A stretch of DNA of 64,000 bases, taken from assembly GCA_009746045.1 (NCBI GenBank), contig RPFO01001316.1, positions 1 through 64,000 on the forward strand. Reading direction: 5' to 3'. The notes beneath the pieces were generated by a model. That model had not been told where the DNA came from. It saw nothing but the letters and a program-made list of their open reading frames with translations, and searched no databases. The DNA is from Mesostigma viride. Lineage: Eukaryota; Streptophyta; Mesostigmatophyceae; Mesostigmatales; Mesostigmataceae. The translations under genes were made by a program, and so were the position numbers. This document shows positions 22,441-31,899 of this stretch, one piece after another (the first letter of the stretch is position 1; each line of letters starts with the position of its first letter).

Positions 22441-23660
22441 GGAGGCTCGCGGGGTAGGTGGCTGGTCATGCTTGTACCTTATCAAGGGAGGGGCCCACGT
22501 AGGGTAGGTGGGTGGGCATGCGTGTACCTTGTCAAGGGAGGGATTCACGTATGGTAGGTGGGTGCACGAGCTTGGTCCTTGTCAAGAGGCACATACGTAG
22601 GGTAGGTGAGTGCACGTGCTTGTTCCTGGTCAGGGGAGGCATGGATGTGGGGTAGGCATGTGCACGTGCTTATTCCTTGTCAAGGGAGGGACGCACGTAG
22701 TGTAGGTGAGTTCATGTGCTTGTTCCTTGTCAAAGGAGGGGTGCACACAGGGTGGGTGGGTGCACGTGCTCGTTCGATTCTTGTCAAGGGAGGGACGCAC
22801 GTAGTGTAGGTGAGTTCATGTGCTTGTTCCTTGTCAAAGGAGGGGTGCACATAGGGTGGGTGGGTGCACGTGCTCGTTCCTTGTCAAGGGAGGCATGCAT
22901 GTGGGGTAGGCATGTGCACGTGCTTGTTTCATGTCAAGGGAGGGATGCAGGTAGGGTAGGTGGGTGGGCTTGCTTGTTCCTTGTCAAGGGAGGGATGCAC
23001 GTACGGTAGATGAGTGCACATGCTTGTTCCTTGTCAAAGGAGGGGGGCATGTGGAGTAGGAATGTGCACATGGTTGTTCCATGTCAAGGGAGGGATGCAG
23101 GTAGGGTAGGTGGGTGGGCATGCTTGTACCTTATCAAGGGAGGGGCGGACATAGGGTTGGTGGGTGCACGTGCTTGTTCGATGTCAAAGGAGGGACGCAT
23201 GTGGGGTAGGCATGTGCACATGCTTGTTCCATGTCACAGGAGGGATGCACGTAGGGTAGGTGGGTGCACGTGCTTGTTACTGGTCAGGGGAGGCATGGAT
23301 GTGGGGTAGGCATGTGCACGTGCCTATTCCTTGTCAAGGGAGGGACGCGCGTAGTGTAGGTGAGTTCATGTGCTTGTTCCTTGTCAAAGGAGGGGTGCAC
23401 ATAGGGTGGGTGGGTGCACGTGCTCGTTCGATTCTTGTCAAGGTAGGCATGTGCACGTGCTTGTTCCTTGTCAAAGGAGGGGTGCACATAGGGTAGGTGG
23501 GTGCACGTGCCCGTTCGATTCTTGTCAAGGGAGGCATGCATGTGGGGTGGGGCATGTGCACGTGCTTGTTCCTTGTCAAGGGAGGGACACAACAGGGTAT
23601 GTGGGTGGTTTTGCTGGTTCCTTGCCATGGGAGGGACGTAATAGGGTAGGTGAGTGCACG
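22440..23660 (+). repeat. About 50-bp minisatellite, roughly 24 copies
   Basis: Units have the pattern GGTAGGTGGGTGCACGTGCT, then TGTTCCTTGTCAAGGGAGGG and CACGTA, with 48-60 bp spacing (for example unit starts near 22501, 22551, 22599 and 22649). Copies are diverged and some carry a GATTC insertion. Open frames on both strands come from the periodicity. Confidence 0.9.
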
Positions 23661-24375
23661 CATCATTTTTTTCCTTATTCTCAGCCCATCAACTAGAACT
23701 TTCAGCTGCCAGTCCTCACTAGTCTACGACCGTAACTGCATTCGGGTTCATGTTAAATACGTTGCGTTTTTCTTGGACGGCATGGAAGATGCTGTCATTT
23801 TCAAGAGAGGGATGCACGTACGTATTGGTGGTGGTGCACGCATCGTCCCTTTTCTTACTAGTTGCCTGTGTACTAGAAATTTCAACTGCTATTCCTCGCT
23901 ACCGTATGGCCGTAACTGCATTCGGGGCATTTCGCGTTTTCTATGAGTGCGTGACAGTTGCTGTCTTACTTGGACAAAGGCGGAATGAACTGCAGGCAAT
24001 CCGGAATGATTAAGACGGGAAGTTGGTCAACTCGCACCAAAAGCGGAGCCGCCATATGGACGGCGGTACCTTTCAAATCAACAAGGGCGATTACCCCTGG
24101 CCGAGCGGACTTGAGGGTGACAACAGCTTCAAGACGCCACCCTCATCGGCCAAGGTTCTACTGCCGTAACGGCTTAATTTATTACCTAAGATGTTCCGTG
24201 AACTTCATGTGCGTCATCTCCACGATTTCATCATGAAGCCCACGTTGACAACATCGGATGGAAGTGATTCGTGCAATTGATTATTAATGACTTCTTAAAC
24301 ATTTTAATGAAATGCCTCATTCAAAAATGCATCTTGAAAAGCACCATATCATGCAAGCCACTCACCATAGCCGGG
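23661..24375. other. Gene-free stretch with a small duplication
   Basis: Two related blocks (about 23685-23800 and 23870-23960) share CGTAACTGCATTCGGG. Short ORFs have no recognisable product. Confidence 0.45.
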
Positions 24376-25300
24376 GTCAATGCATTTTAGAATTCGGGGC
24401 CATAACCCGGACAGGCTGATCAAATAACCCGGACAGGCTGCGTTGTAGGCATGGGTTACTAATATTACTGGGGCATAACCGGCCCCGTAACCACCGCAGT
24501 AGCCAGGGTCAACTACTGGGCCGTAACTACTGCAGGTTACGGGACGGTTGACGGACCCGTAACCAGGCCAGTAGCCAGGCCCGGTTATCAGAACTGGTCC
24601 CGTAACCATGCCGGTAACCCATCCCGGTTCTCAGAACTGGTCCCGTAACCATGCCAGTTTACCGCCCGGTAACTTCTACTTGGGCCGTAACCATGACCGT
24701 AACCCAGATAGGTTACGGGCATGGTTACGGCTCCGGTAAAAGTTACCGCCCAGTAAACGTTCCGGTAACTATTACCGCCCGGTAACCATTACCGGCCGGT
24801 ATTTAGTCTGTTGCATTCCGGGTTACCGGCCGGTAACCTGGCCGGTAACCTTAAACGTACATGGTTACTGGCCAGTAACCGCCCCGGTAACCTCAACCGG
24901 GGCGTTTACGCCCCGTAAAATTAACTCCTAGTGCAGCCACCCCTGCCCTGCACAGAGGGGGCTGAAGTCCTAGTGACAGGTGACAGGAATATGACATCCT
25001 GGACCTGTCCACGTTGCACCTGCACAACGTGGGTGACCAGCCACCCCTGCCCTGCACAGTGGTGGCTGAAGTCCTGGTGACAGGTGACAGGAATATTGCA
25101 TCCTGCACCTGTGCTGAGCACATTGTACTAGACAACATGACAGCACCCATGCCTTTTATACTGCCACTGAGCAGTGAGGCCAGGTGGCCCAGGAAATCCA
25201 CAGTAAACTGGGGACCTGGGAACCACCTGTCAAGGGAGGTTTGACCCTCCACTTGAATGGGAGGCACCTGAGCCACTGAGCTCAAGGCCTATCCACCAAG
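24376..25300. repeat. GGTTAC/GTAACC degenerate repeat array, copy 2 (inverted relative to copy 1)
   Basis: 24390-24910 is dense in GTAACC, GGTAAC and TTACCGG. It ends at AAATTAACTCCTA (24918), the reverse complement of the left landmark of copy 1. 24940-25140 then repeats a GTTGCACCTGCACAAC segment twice (about 24930-25010 and 25035-25100, CCACCCCTGCCCTGCACAG). Confidence 0.82.
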
Positions 25301-25533
25301 GCATACAAACTTAATGGAGAAAGAGTGTGAGATACATCCCCTGCCCACCTATGAAGGTGAGCAGCACGAAATTCCATGGTTTTTGAAAATCAAAACAGAT
25401 TTTATTGGCAAAGGGCACGCAGATGCATAGAAACAGACTCCAACCAACCCCCCTTGCTGGAAACACAACCTACCCCTTGGACCTGCCCAAGGGGTACTGG
25501 GTTACCTAGGCGGCCCTGGTTAACAGGACCCTG
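25300..25533. other. 3' region of copia-1
   Basis: Sequence between the RNase H stop of copia-1 and the repeat array, with a CCTTGGACCTGCCCAAGG inverted repeat at about 25475. A downstream LTR is expected here, but its ends cannot be fixed. Confidence 0.35.
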
Positions 25534-27420
25534 CTAGGCGTCCCCCCGATGGAGCAGGGTTGCCTGCTTGCCATACGGGTTCATCAGGTGGTACAACAGC
25601 TGATATTGATCAGCTGCCTGCTGAGGCACTTTAGTAAGTGCGTCAGCAGCGTTGTGTTTGTCCTCCACGTGACGGGTGGACTCCCAGTAGGTCGACTCCT
25701 GTTTAAGGACCACCCAGTCAAGATCAGTGTGCACAGCATAGGGGTTAGCAAGGAAGCTGAGGACTGACTGACTGTCAGTGAGCAAGTGTGCCACCACCCC
25801 AGCACTGCTGCCTGCTTGCATCTGCAACCAAACCAGCACATGATTCAAGTACCTGGCATGAAGCACTGCTGACACCACTGCCCTGCACTCAGCAGCGTTG
25901 CTGCTGACAGCCTTGCGTCTATGCAACCGGCTGTACCATGAAATGAGAGACAAGGGTGCATCATCATTCTGCACAAAATACAAGCCTGACTCCCTTGCCT
26001 GCAACTTGGTAATCTGCCTGGACTCCATGGAACTATCCATCATAGCTTGGATGTGAATGGTTTTGTGGAGATCCAAGGAATGCAAGATAAGGGGAGGGCC
26101 TTCCTGGAGAGTTTTGGTGATGGCTTTGTGACCTACTTGCATCAAGCCATCATCATCAACTCTGCTAACCACAGCCAGGTGAGGTGCACACGTTGAGCAC
26201 AACCACCCCAGCTTGCCTCTAATGGTGGGACAGGCTCCAGGTTTGATTTTGGTTTGCAAAACCTCCAAGCAGCTGTGCATGTAATCATTGGGAGAGTAAA
26301 GTGCACACACCCACTGGTTTTTATGCTGCTGGAGTTGTAACATTGTGCCACAAAATTTTATGGCAGTGGTGCCCAGCTCTACTTGCTTGCCAATCTCAAA
26401 GTGCTGTGACACTTGTTGAATAAAATCATCTACAGCACGCCTTGGCCCAGCAATCAGCTGATCATCCCCATGCCACACAAAGGTGAGTATGCCATGAGGG
26501 TGTGGGACCACAAAGAAGCAAGGGTCTATGTCATCATATCTAGCCCCTAGCTTTTCGAACACAGCCTGAGCTGACATCCTGAAAAATCGAGGAGCTGATT
26601 GCAGCCCTTCAACACCTATGTTAGCTTTCAGGTACTGCTGAGGGATGTGTTTTGCCCAGACTCTGGGAGTGGAGACTACATACACCTGACCATGCCACAC
26701 TTGTTGTGCAATCTCAGGTGAGCCCTTTAAGAAAGCCCTTTTAATGTCTGTAGCCTTACATACATAATCATCCCCGTCATTGAGATGACCCACAAAGACA
26801 GACAGCAAGATTTTTAGAGAGGTCTGCTGAATGCCTGGTGTGTACAACTCTGCCTCTGTCAGATCAGTGGTGCCCTTGAACTCTGTCACACAAGGTCTAG
26901 CATGGAAAATGACTGACCCATCTGCTGCTGGCTTATGTTTGCACACAAACTTTAGGCGCAAGTGCTTGCACCCTGCAGGCTTTTTGTCAATAGGTGTGAC
27001 AGGTGGAGTGTGAGAGGGGCTAAGAGGATCTGGCACTACCCATTCTTCCCTGGCCTTGTTGAAGGCCTCCACCCATTTTAGGAAGCCTATGTGTGTGCGA
27101 CAATCTTGCTCTATCTGTTCATAAGAAAGAGGAGACATTTTAGCCACATCATGCTTGCCCAATCCAAAGGAGGTGGGATGAAGTTTTTGGTTATGAACCA
27201 AGTCTGCCACACAAGGTTCTTGCCCTGGGGCATACTTGGGGGTAGCAAATTTTACAGAAGCAATGTTGGTGTGAAGAAGTTTTTGAAGAGAAATTTTGAA
27301 ATGATTCAGATCAACACCACCCAGGTCCTGGATGGCTAGTCTATCACTGGAGATAATGACACCAGGGTAAGAGAGAAATGGATCACCCAACAAGGCATTA
27401 CCTTTATAACCTTCCAATAC
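25534..27420 (-). CDS. pol: copia-1: uninterrupted RT-RNase H of a Ty1/copia-like element
   Basis: 627 residues without a stop. The first 35 residues (LEGYKGNALLGDPFLSYPG) are the end of an aspartic-protease-like domain shared with copia-2 and copia-3. Next come the connection region (SPLSYEQIEQDCR, EAFNKAREEW) and a copia-type reverse transcriptase (RVT_2): AELYTPGIQQTSLKILLSVF, ATDIKRAFLKGSP, DIDPCFFV, and the catalytic FVWHGDDQL, where YVDD is usual. RNase H follows, with SNAAECRAV and LLTDSQSVLSFL. The 5' side is lost at about 27420, right at a TTTTCAG followed by GTATTGG, so either an intron acceptor or a breakpoint lies there. No gag or integrase belongs to it in the window. It is the best preserved pol here. 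Confidence 0.9.
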   Translation of the reverse strand, partial: VLEGYKGNALLGDPFLSYPGVIISSDRLAIQDLGGVDLNHFKISLQKLLHTNIASVKFATPKYAPGQEPCVADLVHNQKLHPTSFGLGKHDVAKMSPLSYEQIEQDCRTHIGFLKWVEAFNKAREEWVVPDPLSPSHTPPVTPIDKKPAGCKHLRLKFVCKHKPAADGSVIFHARPCVTEFKGTTDLTEAELYTPGIQQTSLKILLSVFVGHLNDGDDYVCKATDIKRAFLKGSPEIAQQVWHGQVYVVSTPRVWAKHIPQQYLKANIGVEGLQSAPRFFRMSAQAVFEKLGARYDDIDPCFFVVPHPHGILTFVWHGDDQLIAGPRRAVDDFIQQVSQHFEIGKQVELGTTAIKFCGTMLQLQQHKNQWVCALYSPNDYMHSCLEVLQTKIKPGACPTIRGKLGWLCSTCAPHLAVVSRVDDDGLMQVGHKAITKTLQEGPPLILHSLDLHKTIHIQAMMDSSMESRQITKLQARESGLYFVQNDDAPLSLISWYSRLHRRKAVSSNAAECRAVVSAVLHARYLNHVLVWLQMQAGSSAGVVAHLLTDSQSVLSFLANPYAVHTDLDWVVLKQESTYWESTRHVEDKHNAADALTKVPQQAADQYQLLYHLMNPYGKQATLLHRGDA

Positions 27421-27914
27421 CTGAAAAGGGGATGATCAGCTTTTTCAGTCCAAGTTGGAATGCGTCTAGAGTCGAAGGACAACTGACGAAAGCTGGAAAT
27501 GGGAATGACGATTGTATTAGCAATAATACAAGGAATGTAGTGAAAGCTTGAGGGCTCAGAATGGAACTGGGCAAACTCGGGTGCTGCGGCACTCCCCAGT
27601 GCTACGCCTATATGCCTATGGCAGTGCTCACTGCAGCACCTGCCAGTGGACAACTGGACACTGCAATGCCATGCGACCACGTCACTAGCAACCAGCTAAC
27701 ACTCGGCCCGTCAGACCCGGCTACACCGGATCTGGCGGGTCGAGCTAGCACCTAGGAACAGTCTGGCACTAACTGCACGTCAGTCCACCTGACGCCTCAG
27801 TACCGTACGCCCTGCCGTACAGTACTGAGGTGTCCCGCTCAGCCGCGGTAGGCAATACGCGGAGCGCAGGCCGGAAATCCGCGTGTCAGCCTAAGCATCT
27901 CATCTAACTGGGCC
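27421..27914. other. Spacer upstream of copia-1
   Basis: No gene can be supported. An inverted repeat with arms CCTCAGTAC and GTACTGAGG lies at about 27798-27833. A minus-strand ORF (27336-27680) runs into copia-1 in another frame and has no match to the missing protease half. Confidence 0.4.
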
Positions 27915-28364
27915 TCCCTCACGGCAGGTTACACGGCGGACCGGGCGGAGCGGGCCAAGCTCCTGGCCTACGGCGACGTCGGGCACCATCGTGTGGTGCC
28001 CTTTGTCCTGCTGGAGGAGTTTGGGGCCATGGGGCCCCTGACCTCCGCCTTCTTCAAGGAGTGTTGCCGGCTCCGGGAGGACCGGCTGGACCTGGAGGGC
28101 CAGCGGGCCCCATGGTCGGCGCGGACCTGGACGTCATATTGGCGTCAGCGCTTGTCGGTGGCGCTGACTCGGGCCATGGCTGACATCATGCTCCGCCGTA
28201 CGCGGGCTGATTTTGCGGTGCAGCAGGGCTATTAGGTTCCTCCCGTTAGGCGTTTCCATTGGTCTTATCGTAGTATAGAGCTTTGACATGGCTCTGTATA
28301 TAGGTTTATAGCTGGGCGTTTGCTTTGGTTTGAGTGATTTCACTCTGCTGTAAGTAATTATATT
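27915..28364 (+). mobile_element. LINE A: 5'-truncated 3' end with endonuclease tail
   Basis: Nearly identical to the last 460 bp of LINE B. It encodes VPFVLLEEFGAMGPLTSAFF through LRRTRADFAVQQGY and a TAG stop, the C-terminal end of a restriction-like-endonuclease LINE polyprotein. The 3' UTR ends TAAGTAATTATATTTTTAA. Confidence 0.8.
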
Positions 28365-28423
28365 TTTAATACATATATTCATTGAGGATGATAGATTACG
28401 GAGGTGAGATAGGCATGCAACAC
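28365..28423. repeat. 52-bp segment shared with 30178-30232
   Basis: TACATATATTCATTGAGGAT followed by GATAGATTACGGAGGTGAGA and TAGGCATGCAACA occurs between LINE A and LINE B, and again in the 3' region of copia-2 next to LINE C. It is probably a fragment of a copia 3' region that served as target for the LINEs. Confidence 0.7.
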
Positions 28424-29638
28424 ATATATAGAAATAACGGCAGCGCCTGACCTCCTGGACCCCAGCAGCCCTTTGCCCTTCGTCACCGCCATGCATCCAG
28501 GAGGCCTATGCTGAGATCCAGCAGGCCTGTTCTCCCGTCCGTGCCGCTCAGGCGGTACAGCGCCACCTCCCTCGCGGCACTCCCTCGGTCGCTTCCGTTC
28601 AATCTCCCGCCGCATTCCCTGCTCGCGTCATCGATAAACACCAGAAAACCTACGCGGGTATTCTGCACACGGCTGATTGGATTGCTCTTTTCGCGGACCT
28701 CAACGCCCAGGGACGTGCGTGGCTGTTCTCGCTTTCCTTGCGGAGTGTGGCTCGGCGTACCTTCGTGCTCTTCCCATGGCCCCCCCATTCGCCTTAGCTC
28801 CCAGCCACTACTCGGTGGCAGCTATTTGCCCCGCAGCCTCTTGTTCCGGCCGGGCGGCCTTGTGGTAGCTGTGGGCAGCCGCTGGATCCCACGGTGACTC
28901 ACTACCTTACCTGCATGGGGGGCCAACAGAATCAGAATTGGTATTTGTATTTGCACACTGTCCTCCTGACGGTGGTGCTCGCCATGGTTCGGTCGGTTTT
29001 CCCCCACGCGAACATCCGGTCCGAGGATGCGGATGGCGCTGCCTTCTATTCCCCCAACCACCGGCCTGACATCGTGGTGCTGGACTTTGAGGGGGTTGGC
29101 CGGCATCTGCTTATTGACGTTTCGGTGGCGCGGCCCTTGGCTCTTAGCCACGTGGCTGGGGCCTCCCTCACGGCAGGCTACACGGCGGACCGGGCGGAGC
29201 GGGCCAAGCTCCTGGCCTACGGCGACGTCGGGCACCATCGTGTGGTGCCCTTTGTCCTGCTGGAGGAGTTTGGGGCCATGGGGCCCCTGACCTCCGCCTT
29301 CTTCAAGGAGTGTTGCCGGCTCCGGGAGGACCGGCTGGACCTGGAGGGCCAGCGGGCCCCATGGTCGGCGCGGACCTGGACGTCATATTGGCGTCAGCGC
29401 TTGTCGGTGGCGCTGACTCGGGCCATGGCTGACATCATGCTCCGCCGTACGCGGGCTGATTTTGCGGTGCAGCAGGGCTATTAGGTTCCTCCCGTTAGGC
29501 GTTTCCATTGGTCTTATCGTAGTATAGAGCTTTGACATGGCTCTGTATATAGGTCAGTTTATAGCTGGGCGTTTGCTTTGGTTTGAGTGATTTCACTCTG
29601 CTGTAAGTAATTATATTTTTAAAATATATAGAAACAAC
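28424..29638 (+). mobile_element. LINE B: 5'-truncated copy with target-site duplication
   Basis: Flanks ATATATAGAAATAAC (28424-28438) and ATATATAGAAACAAC (29624-29638) match at 14 of 15 positions, so the inserted copy is 28439-29623. The coding frame 28894-29484 gives THYLTCMGGQQNQNWYLYLH, then the endonuclease-like core RPDIVVLDFEG and HLLIDVSVARP (PD...D-x-S pattern), then EEFGAMGP. The upstream part in another frame reads KHQKTYAGILHTADWIALF, so the copy is frameshifted. It is the RLE class of LINE (R2/NeSL/Dualen-like architecture), with no RT retained. Confidence 0.85.
28894..29484 (+). pseudogene. Restriction-like endonuclease domain of LINE B
   Basis: About 196 residues ending at TAG 29484. 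The residual H and C of a CCHC knuckle (THYLTC) are followed by the PD-(D/E)xK-like segment (RPDIVVLDFEGVGRHLLIDV) and an Arg-rich tail (SYWRQRLSVALTRAMADIML). Compared with LINE C, the CGSCG half of the knuckle is shifted out of frame at about 28850. In LINEs this domain nicks the target before reverse transcription. Confidence 0.7.
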
Positions 29639-30177
29639 ATGCATAGCACTTGACATCCCTCCCAGCTCTCTGTAGTCTCTGCTCGGGATTAATCAAGCAC
29701 CAGATCACAACACATCTCAGCCATGACGAATTACAATGAATTCCCTATCCACTGGAAGTAGAAAGCCAAGTGTTTGGAATAGCAGCTTGTGGCTAACCAG
29801 AATAATGACCAAAATGGAATCATCACCATAATGGCTCCTGATTGGAACCCCACAAGTTACCCACAAGACCTTATCAGGTAGACATTGATAGTTATCAGAA
29901 CTGGCGCCCACCATGGACTGAGAAATAGCACATCACAAAATATATTAAGCACATAACAAACTACCTTCCTCTGTCTGGGACAAAACTAGGGGGACCTGTC
30001 GCCACCTCACCAGCAAGGTTGATGGGCCAGCCAATCCGGGAAAATCCGCCTAAGCAGCCCCAGGGAATCGAACCCTGCCCTATAAAATCCCTTTGGTTGA
30101 GACAAACCTCAAACTGAGGGCAAACCCCAAACCAACATCATGCTCCATGACTGAGCATTACATAGAATACAGTATTA
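29639..30177 (-). mobile_element. Distal 3' region of copia-2 (UTR/LTR)
   Basis: The reverse complement shares landmarks with the region downstream of RNase H in the copia fragment at 53.6-55.5 kb: ATAATAC-TGTATT and TTTATAGGGCAGGGTTCGAT followed by TCCCTGG (about 30063-30085 here, 54313-54334 there). It is separated from copia-2 RNase H by LINE C. LTR ends are not resolved. No gene. Confidence 0.55.
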
Positions 30178-31790
30178 TACATATATTCATTGAGAATGAT
30201 AGATTACGGAGGTGAGATAGGCATGCAACATAAGGAAAAACCCGATAACTGGGAGAATAACCCTGAAGAAATTAATAGCAATCTGACACAGACATCCAAG
30301 GATCACGCCAGCTGCACAAGGTACAACTAACTATACATCACAAAACTACACGCAGCAACAGCGCTGCCGGCCAACCATGCAGGCCTGGAAGGGATCTAGA
30401 CCGCATGGGTCGCGACAAAGTCGGCCCGGGTGCGGCGGAATAACACATCAGCCACGGTGCGAGTGAGGGCGAGTGACAGGCGCTGCCGCCAATACGAGGA
30501 CCACGTGCGGGCCGACCACGGGGCGGTCTGACCCTCGAGGTCGAGGCGGTCTTCACGGCGCTGGCAGCACTCGTGGAAAAACTCCGCTGTCGTGGGGCCC
30601 ATGGCCCCGAACTCCTCAAGGACAAAGGGGATGACCCGGTGGGGCCCCACATTACCGTAGGAGGCAAACTTGTCGCGCTCAGCCACAGCGGCAGCAGCGC
30701 CGGCATCCACAGCCGCCCGGAGGATGTGGCGACCGGAAAGCGGCCGAGCCACGGAGACATCGATGAGCAGGTGGCAACCCTGCTCGTCGTAGTCAAGCAC
30801 GGTAATGTCGGGGCGGTGGTTGGGTGAGTAGAGGGCGGCCCCATCCGCGTCCTCGCACTTGATGGTGGAGTGGGGAAAGACCGACCGAACCATGGCACAC
30901 ACCACCCGGAGGAGAGCGGTATGGAGATAGAGGAACCAGTTCTGGTTCTGCTGGCCACCCATGCACGCGATGTAGTGCGTCCCAGTAGTATCCAGAGCAA
31001 GCCCGCAGCTGCCGCAGGACGCACCCGCCGTGATGAGAGGTTGCGGGGCAAAGAGCTGGTGGCGGAGAGCGATGGCGTAAAGGGCCGGAGCCAGCGTGAA
31101 CAAAGGGCTCATGGGGAGGGCGCGCAGGAATGCGGACCCCACGCTCCCCTCAAGGGAAACGGAGTGAAGCCAAGCCTTCCCCTGATCGTTCAAGCTTGCA
31201 TGCAGACCCATCCAGTCGGCACAGTGTAGTATACCCGCGTAGGTCTTTTGTTGTTTTTCATGAACGCAGGCAGGGAAGACACTAGGACTGACGACAGTGG
31301 ACACGCCGGGCGTGCCCCGGGGCAGGCGACGGTGGACGGCCTGAGCGGGGCGGACGAGGTCGCAAGCCCGAGCTGCTGGATCCCGAGGTAAGAATCCTGC
31401 ACAGCCTGCACAAAGGGGAAGGGGGATGGGGTGACCAAGTCGGGAATGGCGCTGACGGCGCTGGGGACCAACCGGCGGATCTCCGCCCAGGCCTGAGCAA
31501 CAGAGCCAAGGAAGGCGGCGGGGGCGAGGCGGGCGGCGTGGGTGAGCCCACACCCGCCCATGCGGCAGGGGAGGGTGGCCAAGCGCATGGAGTGAGCTGG
31601 CAGGCTAGGGCCGGGGAGGAGCACCTGCAAGGCGGCCTGAATGCGCTCGTCATGGCCTTCCGCGGCAAGCCGCACCAGGTGGGGGGGAGCGCCACGGAGC
31701 CAGTGAACCACCCGCGGGTGGGCGCAAAATCACAGGAGGAGCCCTTTGGTCTGGGGGTCCGGCGCGGCGCAGGGAGAGCGGGATATATGT
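30178..31790 (-). mobile_element. LINE C: 5'-truncated RLE-type LINE inserted downstream of copia-2 RNase H
   Basis: A minus-strand coding stretch ends at stop 30396, with the 3' UTR down to about 30232. The upstream part (31711-31290) reads LATLPCRMGGCGLTHAARLA and PAAFLGSVAQAW, the usual post-RT region of such LINEs. The downstream frame (31260-30396) reads KTYAGILHCADWMGL, CGSCG...THYIAC (CCHC knuckle), RPDITVLDYDEQGCHLLIDV and EEFGAMGPTTAEFF. A frameshift at about 31290-31350 separates the two, so it is a pseudogene. RT is absent (5' truncation at about 31770). Confidence 0.82.
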
Positions 31791-31899
31791 ACACACAGCA
31801 TTACTGCCCTCAGAGCATCACAGCTCTCAGCATACCAGAGCCCAGCTCTATGTTAGCTCTTCTCACCCAACAGTCACCAGACTCAAAGCTCAAACTGGA

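Noticed and set aside
22606-23696. Tandem ORFs such as those with repeated VGGCTC or VPCQGRDA
   Set aside because: They are read through the 50-bp minisatellite and change frame at each length variant.
9071-24925. A single 16-kb element bounded by the two GGTTAC arrays
   Set aside because: The arrays are inverted copies of a repeat family, but the DNA between them has no unity (satellite, duplications, LINE pieces) and no target duplication was seen.
27336-27680. First half of the copia-1 protease
   Set aside because: The frame upstream of 27420 has no D-[ST]-x-A motif and does not align with the copia-2 or copia-3 domain.
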